Source: Bythopirellula sp. (GTDB taxonomy: Bacteria > Planctomycetota > Planctomycetia > Pirellulales > Lacipirellulaceae). From it: a DNA stretch of 64,000 nt. Below the pieces are notes generated by a model. The model was given only the letters and a program-made list of their open reading frames with translations. It searched no databases and had not been told where the DNA came from. The DNA is taken from assembly GCA_028285205.1 (NCBI GenBank), contig JANQQA010000163.1:1-64000 (forward strand), written 5' to 3'. Below, piece after piece: positions 51,669 to 60,704 of the stretch (the stretch's first letter is position 1; every line of letters starts with the position of its first letter). Both the position numbers and the translations under genes were made by a program.

Positions 51669-51760
51669 GTGAGAGTTTCCTTATGCGAGCCGACGGCGCT
51701 CGTCGCGGGTTGCCCGGGCCGGCCCGCGGCTAGCGCCGTCGGCTCAGGTCGTGTTGATTG

Positions 51761-51982
51761 CTACGAACTGACGCGTTGGAGATCCTCGTCGGTGACGGTG
51801 ATCTGTCGGCAGAATCCGGTATGCGTGCGGACGTATTCCAGTTGCGAGGCCTCATCGGGGCTGGCGTGCAGCAACGATTCGAGTTCGACGCGTCGCTGTG
51901 GGTCGAGCTCGGTCCCTTCAGGCCAAATGGTGGTCGTTTCGACGATCAGTGCTTCGCGATACGGATCAAACTTGTCTGCCAT
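51761..51982 (-). CDS. Small conserved hypothetical protein
   Basis: This 73-residue protein begins MADKFDPYREALIVETTTIW and continues PEGTELDPQRRVELESLLHA, ASQLEYVRTHTGFCRQITVT, DEDLQRV. It is mainly helical, without membrane segment. I recall very similar short proteins next to housekeeping genes in Pirellulales, with no known function. It is on the same strand as aroB and may share its promoter. Confidence 0.8.
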   Translation of the reverse strand: MADKFDPYREALIVETTTIWPEGTELDPQRRVELESLLHASPDEASQLEYVRTHTGFCRQITVTDEDLQRVSS

Positions 51983-52136
51983 CAGGAAGGGTTCCGGCGT
52001 TGGGTTTCTGGTTGCGGGTTGTTACGGTTTAGAGACTCGACAGTATACTAGGCAACCTGAGGGGCGGGAAAGGCTTAACCAGCCTCTGCAGCCATCCATT
52101 GCCTTGCGGTCGTCGCCCAACAGATACCCACTCGCT

Positions 52137-52688
52137 ATGCAAAACTCCGGCAAGAAACTCGTGCTGATTCTCGTCGCTGGGGCACTGCTGCTCGGCAGTT
52201 CCTCGTGGTGGTACCGCTACGTCGCAGCTCACCGGGCGTCGCAGTTTTGGGGGTCCGAAGCTTCGCGACTGATTGCCGAGTCGGAAGAACTGGAAGGCAT
52301 GAAGTTCGAACCAATTGCGACTGAGTCGTTGTCGCTGCTGGACGGGGGAACCGTAGGGGAATTCGCCGACCTGAGCAAAGCACGCGGCCAGGCGCATCTG
52401 CGGCACGCCCTGCTGAGCGATCGGAATTATCTCTGGGAGGAGCCGATCGACCCGGATGCGATCGAATGGGGATGGTGCTTTCGGTTTCATGAAGGCGAAC
52501 GAGATGTTCATGTCGTGGTTTCAAACGACTTGAAGGCCATCGGAAAATACCAGCCGAAAACCAAATCGGTAAGTGGGTATGTCTGTGAGCCGATGACTGC
52601 TTCGTTGGAGCAGTACTTCGCCGCATTGCCGCTGGCAGATAAGCCTGATTCTGATGCTAGCACGGCGAAGCAACCGATCGACGAGTGA
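52137..52688 (+). CDS. Membrane-anchored hypothetical protein
   Basis: The start is taken at ATG 52137 (MQNSGKKLVLILVAGALLLG); the same frame is open far upstream but that part is antisense to aroB. The 183-residue protein has an N-terminal membrane anchor (about 8-27) and a soluble domain with ASRLIAESEELEGMKFEPIA, ARGQAHLRHALLSDRNYLWE and WGWCFRFHEGERDVHVVVSN. No family is recognised. It precedes parA by about 80 bases on the same strand. Confidence 0.75.
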   Translation: MQNSGKKLVLILVAGALLLGSSSWWYRYVAAHRASQFWGSEASRLIAESEELEGMKFEPIATESLSLLDGGTVGEFADLSKARGQAHLRHALLSDRNYLWEEPIDPDAIEWGWCFRFHEGERDVHVVVSNDLKAIGKYQPKTKSVSGYVCEPMTASLEQYFAALPLADKPDSDASTAKQPIDE

Positions 52689-52713
52689 TCTGGGAAGGAT
52701 CTCCGTCGATTCC

Positions 52714-52719
52714 TATAAT
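52714..52719 (+). promoter_or_regulatory. Candidate -10 box for parA (TATAAT)
   Basis: TATAAT in CGATTCCTATAATCC stands 50 bases upstream of the parA ATG. The same wording TTCCTATAAT occurs at 31366-31374. No clear -35 is seen. Confidence 0.4.
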
Positions 52720-52768
52720 CCGCCGCGAATATTCCTACGACCACGCGGAATCCACGGGACGGCTGAGC

Positions 52769-53614
52769 ATGCGTTCGATTGCGATCATCAACCAAAAGGG
52801 CGGAGTGGGCAAAACGACAACCGCCGTGAATTTGAGTGCCGCGCTCGCGGATCGTGGGCTGCGCGTGGGATTGATCGACATGGACCCGCAGGCGCACGCA
52901 TCGCTGCACCTGGGTATCGGTTTACAAGAGAATCAGCCGACGGTCTACGACCTGTTGACTGGCGAAGTCGGTCTGAGCGAACTATGGCAGGTGGCCGGCG
53001 ACGAACTTTCGGTAGCGAGTTCACACATTGATCTGGCTGCGGCCGAAGTGGAACTCGCCGGAGTCGTGGGGCGCGAACTCATTCTGCGTGATAAGCTGGC
53101 CTTGGTCGAAGGTCAGTTCGACTACGTGTTGATCGATTGCCCACCCTCACTGGGGATTCTGACGATCAACGCCCTCTCAGCAGTCGACGATGTGTTCTTG
53201 CCGCTACAACCGCATTACCTGGCATTGCATGGCCTGAGCAAGCTGCTGCAGACGATCGATCTCGTGTCGAAACGACTGAATGATCGGCTTCGGCTGGCAG
53301 GCGTGATTCTGTGCCTGTACGAATCGGGCACGCGGCTGGCGTCGGAGGTGAGTTCCGATGTGGAGGCGTTCTTCGACGAGTCGCAGGTCGGCAATTCTCC
53401 TTGGCAGGAAGCACATCTGTTCGCGTCGCGGATTCGGCGCAATATTCGACTTGCGGAGGCTCCGAGTTTCGAGCAGTCGATCTTTCAGTACGCCCCACAA
53501 TCTGCCGGGGCCGACGACTATCGAGCCCTGGCTGACGAAGTAGTTTCGCTCTACGCGAATACTGCGGAAGCGGATCGACAGCACGTCACACTGCCACTTA
53601 AGCGGGCTGCCTAG
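52769..53614 (+). CDS. ParA/Soj-family ATPase without adjacent ParB
   Basis: The start is taken at ATG 52769 (MRSIAIINQKGGVGKTT) because the Walker A sequence begins there; the frame is open to 52685. The 281-residue ATPase has the deviant Walker A KGGVGKTT, the Walker A' region GLIDMDPQAHASLHLG, Walker B YVLIDCPPSLGILTINAL, and ends with LADEVVSLYANTAE. Such ATPases position plasmids, chromosomes or protein complexes. No ParB or parS-like site is visible, so it may serve another cargo. Confidence 0.9.
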   Translation: MRSIAIINQKGGVGKTTTAVNLSAALADRGLRVGLIDMDPQAHASLHLGIGLQENQPTVYDLLTGEVGLSELWQVAGDELSVASSHIDLAAAEVELAGVVGRELILRDKLALVEGQFDYVLIDCPPSLGILTINALSAVDDVFLPLQPHYLALHGLSKLLQTIDLVSKRLNDRLRLAGVILCLYESGTRLASEVSSDVEAFFDESQVGNSPWQEAHLFASRIRRNIRLAEAPSFEQSIFQYAPQSAGADDYRALADEVVSLYANTAEADRQHVTLPLKRAA

Positions 53615-54018
53615 TTCGGCGGATCTCCAGTGTTTGGGCCGACCTTGCTGGTCGGTGAGATCTCTTCACCCTCTCAATCCCCGGGGTCGGGCTGAGGGGT
53701 CTTCCACGGCATAGCGATCGGGCAAGGTTTGCCGTCTGCGCTGTCTGTAGCTGTGAAGCTTTGGCGATTCTCCTAGTCGCACTGGGTGCTAGCATCAAAA
53801 CCTTTGTGCTCGGCACAACCGTTAGCAATGCGCGTCTCGTGTAGCGGTCGATGGGGTTCTATGGATGAGACGGTATGTCCATCGCGCAAGATACGATCAG
53901 TTTGCCAGCGCAGAAAAACAGGCACAATTGGGGGGACCCGATACCAAGTGCTTCGCTGCTGCGGCATTGAGATCTCGTCACGGACGGCGAGACGACCCAA
54001 CGCAAAGGAGACAAGCGA
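53615..54018. other. Intergenic region with a hairpin and the ribosome site of the BBP7 gene
   Basis: About 400 bases. CCGACC/GGTCGG (53639-53655) with loop TTGCT may terminate parA. A strong Shine-Dalgarno AAAGGAG lies at about 54004-54010, 8 bases before the ATG at 54019. The rest shows no gene. Confidence 0.5.
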
Positions 54019-55797
54019 ATGCAACTTTCTTGGATCAGAGCACGCGGGGCGGTGGTGGTATCAGCCGCCGTTTTAGCTCTACAAGGAGCCCCGGTGTTAG
54101 CCCAGTTTGTGCCTTTCACCCCGGGCGCAGGCCAGAGCTACAACCAGTACCAGGCCCATACGGCCCAGCCGCAGTACCAAGCCCAAACACAGTTTCAGGC
54201 ACGGCCGCAGTACGCCCAACCGCAATACACGGCCATGGCATTCCAGGGTAGCGACACTCGCCCCGCCGTGGGTCAGCCCACCGAATCTGTTGCTGCCGGT
54301 CAGATGATGCCATCCACGCCCATGCAGAGCTACCCGGCCCAATCTGCACCGATGCAAAGTTACGGCTCTGCACCTGCTGCCGATTGCAATTGCCAGTCAT
54401 CGTCTCCCGCGATGAATTACTCTCAGCCAACGGCTGCCCCGATGTCGTACGACGGGTACCAATATGGCGGCTGCACAGCTGGTGCGTGCGGCAGCTACAA
54501 CACCTTCGACGACGGTTGCGGCGTTGGTGCTTACGGTGGAGGCGGCTGCCTCGGTGGCTGCTGCGACCAAGGGTGTGGTTGCGGTACCGGCTGCGGATGG
54601 TTTGGTGGCTTCTACGGCCTGTATCTGGAACGTGCCGGAAATCACTGGCGACCCTTGGCGTTTCAAACCGCTGACGGTCAGCCGTTCGGGTACTACCCAA
54701 CCGACACGGAATATTCGTTGAATCTGACCGACATCGATAACGGTACGTTCGCCGGTGCGGAAATTCGCCTCGGTTCGACAATCGGTGGCCGCCGCAATTG
54801 CTGTGGTCCCCGTCATGCCTGGGAAATAGCGGTTTGGGGATTGGAAGAAGACACTGCGACCGCCGTGGCGACCGACGCTGTGGGTACGCGGCTGTACAGC
54901 ATGATCAACCACCTCGGCATCGAGTACAGCCCGACGGGTCTGCCCGCCGATTACCGACCTGCGAACGACTACTTCGACTATGCTCCGCCGACCGAGGATC
55001 ATACGGCTCCAGCGGACGTCGAAGTGCGGAGTGTTACCGCTCGCAACACTTTCTCGTTGCAGAGCTATGAAGGCAATTTCCTATGCTTCTGCTGTGGCGG
55101 TGGCAATTTCAAGGGTAGTGGGGTTGGTTGTGGTTGCTGCGGCGGTGGACTGCTTGGTCATCGCGGCAAACGCGGCCGACACGCATCGGGTGGCTGCTGC
55201 GACAGTGGCTGCTGCGACCCTTGTGCCGGTGGATGCTGTTCAACCGGATGCGGTTGCTGCCCTTCTGGTTTCTCATGCACTGGTGTGGCTGGCTTCCGCT
55301 TCATTCGCATGGATGAAGACTTCATGTTCCGCTCTGACTGGGACACCGGATTCCTTTCTCGTGCCATTGATGTCGACAGCCAGTTATACGGCGGTCAAAT
55401 TGGCTGCAACGCGATGTATCGCTGTGGCTGCCGCTGGGCACTGCACTGCAACACCGTGGTCGGTATCTTCAACAACCACATCGAAGTATGGAATCGAATG
55501 GACGCACCAACTGGTGGCGTAGCTCGACTAGCTAACAATGGTCAGGAAACTTACGATTTCCGCTACGAGGACGACCAAATCGCCGTGCTCGGTGAGCTGC
55601 GTACCGGCGTGAGCTACCAGTACAGCTGCCATTGGAGACTCTTCGGTGGTTACCGCTTGTTCGGTCTCAGTGGTGCGGCTCTGGCGTTTGACCAGATCGC
55701 TGACCACAACATTTCAGCGAGCCAAGTGCAATACGTGAACGCGAATGGTTCAATCTTTTTGCACGGTCTGCAAGCGGGCGTCGAGTGCGTGTACTAA
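54019..55797 (+). CDS. BBP7-like cysteine-rich outer-membrane protein
   Basis: This 592-residue protein has a signal peptide (about 10-29, GAVVVSAAVLALQGAPVLAQ). A Gln/Tyr/Pro/Ala repeat region follows (about 35-120, YQAHTAQPQYQAQTQFQARP). Then come clusters of Cys and Gly (about 148-195 and 355-425: GGCLGGCCDQGCGCGTGCGW, SGGCCDSGCCDPCAGGCC), about 36 cysteines in all. The rest is beta-strand-rich and ends in an aromatic-rich barrel-like segment (GVSYQYSCHWRLFGGYRLFG...ECVY). This is the layout of the BBP7 outer-membrane beta-barrel family in planctomycetes. The Cys clusters may cross-link it into the wall. A strong terminator follows. Confidence 0.83.
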   Translation: MQLSWIRARGAVVVSAAVLALQGAPVLAQFVPFTPGAGQSYNQYQAHTAQPQYQAQTQFQARPQYAQPQYTAMAFQGSDTRPAVGQPTESVAAGQMMPSTPMQSYPAQSAPMQSYGSAPAADCNCQSSSPAMNYSQPTAAPMSYDGYQYGGCTAGACGSYNTFDDGCGVGAYGGGGCLGGCCDQGCGCGTGCGWFGGFYGLYLERAGNHWRPLAFQTADGQPFGYYPTDTEYSLNLTDIDNGTFAGAEIRLGSTIGGRRNCCGPRHAWEIAVWGLEEDTATAVATDAVGTRLYSMINHLGIEYSPTGLPADYRPANDYFDYAPPTEDHTAPADVEVRSVTARNTFSLQSYEGNFLCFCCGGGNFKGSGVGCGCCGGGLLGHRGKRGRHASGGCCDSGCCDPCAGGCCSTGCGCCPSGFSCTGVAGFRFIRMDEDFMFRSDWDTGFLSRAIDVDSQLYGGQIGCNAMYRCGCRWALHCNTVVGIFNNHIEVWNRMDAPTGGVARLANNGQETYDFRYEDDQIAVLGELRTGVSYQYSCHWRLFGGYRLFGLSGAALAFDQIADHNISASQVQYVNANGSIFLHGLQAGVECVY

Positions 55798-55827
55798 ACA
55801 GGACGTTTAGCCAGACTTGAAACTGAC

Positions 55828-55866
55828 AACCCCAGTCGACGCCTCGTGTGTTGACTGGGGTTTTTT
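55828..55866 (+). terminator. Rho-independent terminator of the BBP7-like gene
   Basis: The stem AACCCCAGTC (55828-55837) pairs with GACTGGGGTT (55853-55862), with further G-A/T pairing inside, and is followed by TTTT (to 55866). It is a classic intrinsic terminator. Confidence 0.92.
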
Positions 55867-55940
55867 CTATGAAGGGTGAAGGGCAAGCACAGCAACGATT
55901 GCTCGAACCCGGTAGCTTTCACTCTTCACACTGCACTCTT

Positions 55941-56471
55941 TCAGCCCAGCATCGTCATCGTCTGGAAGAGTGGGTCGTGACGCAGTGGATCGAAATCAGG
56001 TTCGTCGTGGACGAACTCGCGGAAGTTGCCGTCGATGTCCAGCGCGTTGGCGAGATAACGCAGGGCCATCCGTGGATTGTGGGCGATGCTCCAATAGCAG
56101 GCCAGGTTGTAATGGAGGATCGCATTGCCGGGTTCCACGTCGACGGCGCGCTCCAGCGCGTCGATGGCGTTCTCAACCTTGCCCACGCGTTTGTAGCACC
56201 AGGCCAGTGCCATCCAAGCGTGAATGTCATCGGGAATGAGTTCCAGACTACGATGCAGCGGGTCGATTGCGGCCCGATACTGATGAAGTTCGCGAAGCGC
56301 CTCACCTAACAGATAGGATCCACGCGCGTCGTCGCGGATGAGCTGGTCGTGACGCTCCAGCGATTGCAGGGCGTTCATGGGCATGCCCAGTTCCAAATAG
56401 CCTTCGGCCTCACGACGAGTTCGGCGGAGTCGTGTTCGGATCCAATGCTCTTTGGTATTGCCAGATATCAT
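55941..56471 (-). CDS. Tetratricopeptide repeat protein
   Basis: The start is taken at ATG 56471 (MISGNTKEHWIRTRLRRTRR). The 176-residue protein consists of about four TPR helical pairs: GYLELGMPMNALQSLERHDQ, YLLGEALRELHQYRAAIDPL, WMALAWCYKRVGKVENAIDA and LHYNLACYWSIAHNPRMALR. A C-terminal helix follows with DEPDFDPLRHDPLFQTM, often seen in TPR proteins of this phylum. It is a soluble scaffold, partner unknown. Confidence 0.87.
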   Translation of the reverse strand: MISGNTKEHWIRTRLRRTRREAEGYLELGMPMNALQSLERHDQLIRDDARGSYLLGEALRELHQYRAAIDPLHRSLELIPDDIHAWMALAWCYKRVGKVENAIDALERAVDVEPGNAILHYNLACYWSIAHNPRMALRYLANALDIDGNFREFVHDEPDFDPLRHDPLFQTMTMLG

Positions 56472-56525
56472 GGGGAGCTCCAACTTCGACGGGCGCGTCG
56501 CCTCGATGGGCTGAATCGAACCCAA

Positions 56526-57096
56526 CTACGAAGTATTGTAATTGCCACACTACGCGAGTACAGCGTTGGTCGAGCACGTTGCCCGGGAAAAAGAAAATCG
56601 GAAAAGTGAAAATCGAATAAGGGTCGCACGACTCAACGCTACAGCTTGATTGAACAAGAGTTAACGCACTGCGAATCGTAACTACTCACTACTGATTTTA
56701 CTCGCGAAAGTGCGCGCGCCAAAATTTGAACACCCATTTCGTGTCGTAACTCGTGAGCAGCAAACTGCTAACGAAATAAAATTCGAGTTCTTGGAAAATT
56801 CCAATTAAATCGGCAGCGCAAACTCTTGTGTCGCGCTCCGTTTCTTGTTAGCCCGCGAGCAGCGCGGATCATTGCCTGATCGGGCCCGTGTTGCCTGGCG
56901 GCAGCACCCAACAGTCGACGTGTTGCGAAATTCCAACACGCGTCAGCGACCCGAGCAGACCTGCGGCGGGCGATTTGAGCCTGCGTTTCTAGCGATTCTG
57001 CGCCCATGGTGCCTGTGATTCCGGCGTGCAGGTACAGGCCTTGCGAATCCGAGGGTCGTCGCCATTGGGCTGTTTCAAAGGCTCTTCCTTCTGCCA
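56526..57096. other. Intergenic region of about 570 bases
   Basis: It lies between a minus-strand TPR gene and a plus-strand small membrane gene. An A/T-richer stretch covers about 56600-56830. A minus-strand frame (56768-57097, 109 codons) is Arg/Ala-rich and does not look like a gene. No RNA gene is recognised. Confidence 0.45.
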
Positions 57097-57405
57097 ATGG
57101 CTCCCTCGGAGGTGTTGGTGTTGCTACGACCAGTGGTCACAATTCTGTCTGTCCTCGTGCTGAGCTTCGGTCTCGCCCAGCTGCGCGACGCGCAGGGCGA
57201 TCGAGTCGGCACTGCCACCGAGCAGCGAATCTCGTGGGTGCGCACGGTGGATGGCTGGGAACCAAGTTCGGTCCTGACCATCAGTCCACCGCCCCCGGGT
57301 CCACCTGCGGTGCATCCGGCGCTAGTGGCTATTCTGCTGATCGGGCTTTCCCTATTCGCCTTGCTGGCCCTCCCGCCGGCGGTGCAGTCGACTCGCAAGT
57401 ACTGA
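57097..57405 (+). CDS. Small two-segment membrane protein
   Basis: The 102-residue frame from ATG 57097 has two clear membrane segments (about 7-27, LLRPVVTILSVLVLSFGLAQ, and 74-92, LVAILLIGLSLFALLALPPA). Between them is a soluble loop (RDAQGDRVGTATEQRISWVR) with a Pro-rich end (TISPPPPGPP). It is not recognised. It ends about 150 bases before a large anti-sigma-like membrane protein and may be co-transcribed with it. Confidence 0.5.
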   Translation: MAPSEVLVLLRPVVTILSVLVLSFGLAQLRDAQGDRVGTATEQRISWVRTVDGWEPSSVLTISPPPPGPPAVHPALVAILLIGLSLFALLALPPAVQSTRKY

Positions 57406-57552
57406 CTCTGCCGGCAGTTGCCGAATTCTTTGCCGTTTCGACCAGAATCTTGCACGACGGCCGCGGAGCTATGCCACTAATACTGGTAGGCGTGGCAGAC
57501 GACTGCGGTGTCCTGCCGCTCCTGGATTCCGATAGCAACCACCGAGGTTCCG

Positions 57553-59946
57553 ATGAGACTTACGCTTCGCACATTGCTCGCTTACATGGACGACATCCTT
57601 GAGCCTGCCGATCACGAAGACTTGGGCAAGAAAATCGAAGCTAGTGATTTTGCCACCGAGCTAATCCATCGATCACGAGATACGGTACGTCGGCTGCGGT
57701 TAGGTGCACCGCCGGTGTTGGCTGCCGACAGTGATGACGTGTTGGATACTTTGGACATGGGCGACGCCAATGCAGTGGCGGAGTATCTCGACAACACCTT
57801 GCCGCCGGAGCAGGTCGCCGATTTCGAGCGGATGTGCCTCGAGACGGGTACGACGCCTGACATGCACTTGGCCGAGGTGGCCTCGTGTCATCATGTGCTC
57901 ACGATGGTCTTAGGCGAGCCTGCCGAAGTCGATGCCGCTCTCAAGCAGCGGATCTACGATTTGTCGTCCGAACAAGCCAGTGGACAGAAGCTCCGCATTG
58001 AGCCGACCCATGTTGCGGCCCCAGCGAGCGCGGAGTCAGCACCTCCCGTACAAGCTGCTGCAGTCTCGGCGCCACCGATCGCCCAACCAGCGAGCTACGT
58101 TGAACCCGAGCTTCCCGACTATCTCCGAGAGGCTGCCGAATCAAAACGACGAAGTCGCAATTGGGCAATTGCGATAACTCTGCTGGTGATGGGAGGAATC
58201 GGCGCGTGGCTGGCAGTGCCCCAGCAATCCGAACTGCCGGCGGAAGTTGGCGCCAAGGACAAGAATTACGGCGAAGGCACGATCGCTATCCAAATGGACG
58301 GCAACGACGGAAACGCTGATTCAGCCGGCGCTGCCAAGTATGGCGATGCAGATGCGATGGCTCCGGCTCCTCCTTTCGATCCTGCAGACACGGCAGGTAG
58401 CCCAGCTCCGGCATTTGAGCCGGGTGTCGGTGATTCGACCGAGCCAGCGCCAGCTTTTGACCCAAGTGTGGAGGATGCTGAGGCTGCGTCGTTGCCGACA
58501 GACACTGAGCCGGCACCTGGCCCAGGTTTAGCGGCGGGTGAAACCGAGTTGCCTGTGGACGATGCAGAGATCCCAGTAACCATAGCCGACGCGGCGGAGC
58601 CTGATGTTGTCTTGCCAACGGCGCCGCCTGCTGACACGGAGCTACCGGAAACGACGGCTGAGCCAGTCGCTTCGGGGGAAGAACCAGTGCTCATAGCCTC
58701 GACGCCAGATCGCCCCATGCCAAGCGAAGTGCCGCAGTCGCCCGTGGAAGCGATTGAAGCAGAGCTATCAGTCGGTGCGCCTGCAGAACCGCGCCGATTG
58801 GGCAACTACCTTGGCAACAACGATGTCTTGCTGATTCACAATCCAAGCCTAAACCACTGGATTCGGATGCCGCCGCGCACCCCAATCTCGACTGGCAACG
58901 AATTGTTGACGATGCCGAAGTTCTTTACGCACGTGGTGTTGGCAGACGTGAACACCTATCTGTCTGGGGGGACGCGGGTCCGTCTTCCGCTCGAAACGTT
59001 CGACGGCGCATCTTCCGAAGCGGCGCTCAACCTGGAAGTCGTCTATGGGCGGGTGATGTTTAACTCCGGCCTAGACGGCAACAAAATCGCCGTCTTTGTG
59101 GACGACCAGTTGCGAGAATTCCATCTCGATGGGTCGTCCAGTCTTGCCGTAGACGTCCAGCGCATGTTCGTGCCCGGCAACGACTATGAGAATCAAGCGG
59201 CGCCAACGATTGCCACGTGGTACCTGACAAGCGGTAGCGTGGAATGGCCAACGGCCACCGGTGGGGTACAGAAGATTCGCGGAGAGATGGTGTGGAGAAC
59301 CATCGACGGGGTTGATGAGATTCCTGAACCAGTGGCACAGCTGCCTGATTGGATCGGTCGCGAGCCGTTGACCGACATTGAACGCACCGCGCGTGCTGAT
59401 TTGTCGAAGGAATTGAAAGAGGGCCAACCAGTCGAGATTCGTTTGCAAGAACTGACCGACGGCAAGGGTTTGGGGCGTCGCAAGGAAGTTCGCGTGATTG
59501 CCGCAGCCTCCAGTATTTACGTTGGCGAGTTTGAGTTGCTTGTGCGGGCGCTCGACGACAGCGATCAAGCCCGCGGCTGGAATGATCACATACGCGATCT
59601 GCGGCAAGCGGTGGCCCTGAGTCCCGACGTGGCAGCTAGCGTCCGCGACGCGTTCGCGAAAATCCGTGGCGAGCAAGCAGCGCAGGACTTGTTCGAAATG
59701 GTCGAAGGGTACAACACCCAGCAAGTCGGCACGACGCCCGATACGGTTCGCACAGGTGCCTTGGCTCAACTCATCAAGTGGCTCGATCACGAACGGTTGG
59801 ACTATCGGGTGCTGGCGATCAACAACATTCGCTCCATCACCGGCAAGAACAAGGTGTTCCGCCCTGATGACTCGCTGAAGGGCCGGAAGAAGAACTTGCG
59901 GCGAATCATCGCCGAGTTCGAAGCCGGCGAGCTGCTTGAGCTATGA
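57553..59946 (+). CDS. Large anti-sigma-like membrane protein of planctomycetes
   Basis: The start is taken at ATG 57553 (MRLTLRTLLAYMDDILEPAD), a start I recall from many planctomycete proteins of this type. The 797-residue protein has two anti-sigma-like helical units (1-50, and 70-125 with VAEYLDNTLPPEQVADFERM), a membrane segment (about 201-220), an acidic Pro/Ala/Glu/Thr-rich extracytoplasmic linker (about 235-410), and a beta-rich plus helical C-terminal part (about 410-797, WIRMPPRTPISTGNELLTMP, DLSKELKEGQPVEIRLQELT). No sigma factor gene is adjacent. It is probably a membrane-tethered sensor or regulator. Confidence 0.82.
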   Translation: MRLTLRTLLAYMDDILEPADHEDLGKKIEASDFATELIHRSRDTVRRLRLGAPPVLAADSDDVLDTLDMGDANAVAEYLDNTLPPEQVADFERMCLETGTTPDMHLAEVASCHHVLTMVLGEPAEVDAALKQRIYDLSSEQASGQKLRIEPTHVAAPASAESAPPVQAAAVSAPPIAQPASYVEPELPDYLREAAESKRRSRNWAIAITLLVMGGIGAWLAVPQQSELPAEVGAKDKNYGEGTIAIQMDGNDGNADSAGAAKYGDADAMAPAPPFDPADTAGSPAPAFEPGVGDSTEPAPAFDPSVEDAEAASLPTDTEPAPGPGLAAGETELPVDDAEIPVTIADAAEPDVVLPTAPPADTELPETTAEPVASGEEPVLIASTPDRPMPSEVPQSPVEAIEAELSVGAPAEPRRLGNYLGNNDVLLIHNPSLNHWIRMPPRTPISTGNELLTMPKFFTHVVLADVNTYLSGGTRVRLPLETFDGASSEAALNLEVVYGRVMFNSGLDGNKIAVFVDDQLREFHLDGSSSLAVDVQRMFVPGNDYENQAAPTIATWYLTSGSVEWPTATGGVQKIRGEMVWRTIDGVDEIPEPVAQLPDWIGREPLTDIERTARADLSKELKEGQPVEIRLQELTDGKGLGRRKEVRVIAAASSIYVGEFELLVRALDDSDQARGWNDHIRDLRQAVALSPDVAASVRDAFAKIRGEQAAQDLFEMVEGYNTQQVGTTPDTVRTGALAQLIKWLDHERLDYRVLAINNIRSITGKNKVFRPDDSLKGRKKNLRRIIAEFEAGELLEL

Positions 59947-60000
59947 ACACAATTGCTACGTCATTTGTGTTGTTGAGCCACATCTGAGCGCTTCCTGGAA

Positions 60001-60017
60001 CCTCCCCACTAGGGAGG
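60001..60017 (+). terminator. Hairpin downstream of the 797-residue protein gene
   Basis: CCTCCC (60001-60006) pairs with GGGAGG (60012-60017), and the flanking GGAA/TCC can extend the stem. There is no T-run. A second small stem AACACAA/TTGTGTT (59946-59952, 59965-59971) overlaps the stop codon. Confidence 0.5.
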
Positions 60018-60216
60018 TCCGCGCGCTCGTTCTCTCGGGCCGACACGCGCCTCAGCTGATTTCAGCCCTAAATCTGCAGTGAGAGTGAGGTTTGTCCCCA
60101 ATGCCCAATCGCGTTAGAATGAAGCACTTACAGAACTCTGCTCGTCGAGTGATTCGAGGTGCCGGTCTGCGATAAATTCAAGTATAGTTAGCACTTAGAG
60201 TATGGGAGCGTTGTCA

Positions 60217-60579
60217 GTGCAAGTCAGCATTTCGGTACGTCACGGACATCTTGCAGAGTCGACCCAAGACAAGCTGAAGAGCAAAGCCGAGAAGCTGAGC
60301 CGTTTTTTTGATCGCATCATGGCTATCGAAATCGTGGTCGATCTCCAGGAGGAGCAGCATCCGTCTGTTGAGGTCATCGTCTCGACGGAGCACAAGCACG
60401 ATTTTGTCGCGAGCGACAAAGGCGAGAGCTTGATGGCTGCATCCGATGGTGCCGTACAGAAAATCGAGCAGCAGCTGCGCAAGTACAAGGAGAAGGTTCA
60501 ACAAAAGCACCGAAATTCTGAGCAACGCAGAGCCGAGGTGATTGTCGATTCCGATTCGAGCGAAGAATCGAATGATTGA
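60217..60579 (+). CDS. hpf: Ribosome hibernation-promoting factor (short HPF/RaiA family)
   Basis: The start is GTG 60217, because GGGAG lies 8 bases upstream and MQVSISVRHGHL matches the family N-terminus; an ATG at 60202 has no ribosome site. The 120-residue protein binds the 30S decoding region in slow growth. Features are RHGHLAESTQDKLKSKAEKL, IVVDLQEEQHPSVEVIVSTE and the Lys/Gln-rich helix VQKIEQQLRKYKEKVQQKH. It lacks the C-terminal dimerisation domain of long HPF. It is followed by the IIA-Ntr-like gene, as hpf-ptsN are next to each other in proteobacteria. Confidence 0.92.
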   Translation: MQVSISVRHGHLAESTQDKLKSKAEKLSRFFDRIMAIEIVVDLQEEQHPSVEVIVSTEHKHDFVASDKGESLMAASDGAVQKIEQQLRKYKEKVQQKHRNSEQRRAEVIVDSDSSEESND

Positions 60580-60704
60580 TAGCTCGCCAGTCGAGCGACC
60601 GGCAAGCGGCCTCGCGACCGGAGCGGAATTTGCCGCCCAAAAGTGATCTCTGATAGTTGCTGTCATAATCATTTACAGGCGATTTGAGGTTAGAAAGAGA
60701 AATC

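Noticed and set aside
56768-57097. 109-codon minus-strand frame
   Set aside because: TTG start, Arg/Ala-rich without motif, and it occupies an A/T-richer intergenic stretch.
57006-57602. 198-codon plus-strand frame overlapping the small membrane gene and the large anti-sigma-like gene
   Set aside because: It would overlap two better-supported genes; Arg/Gly/Ser-rich, no motif.
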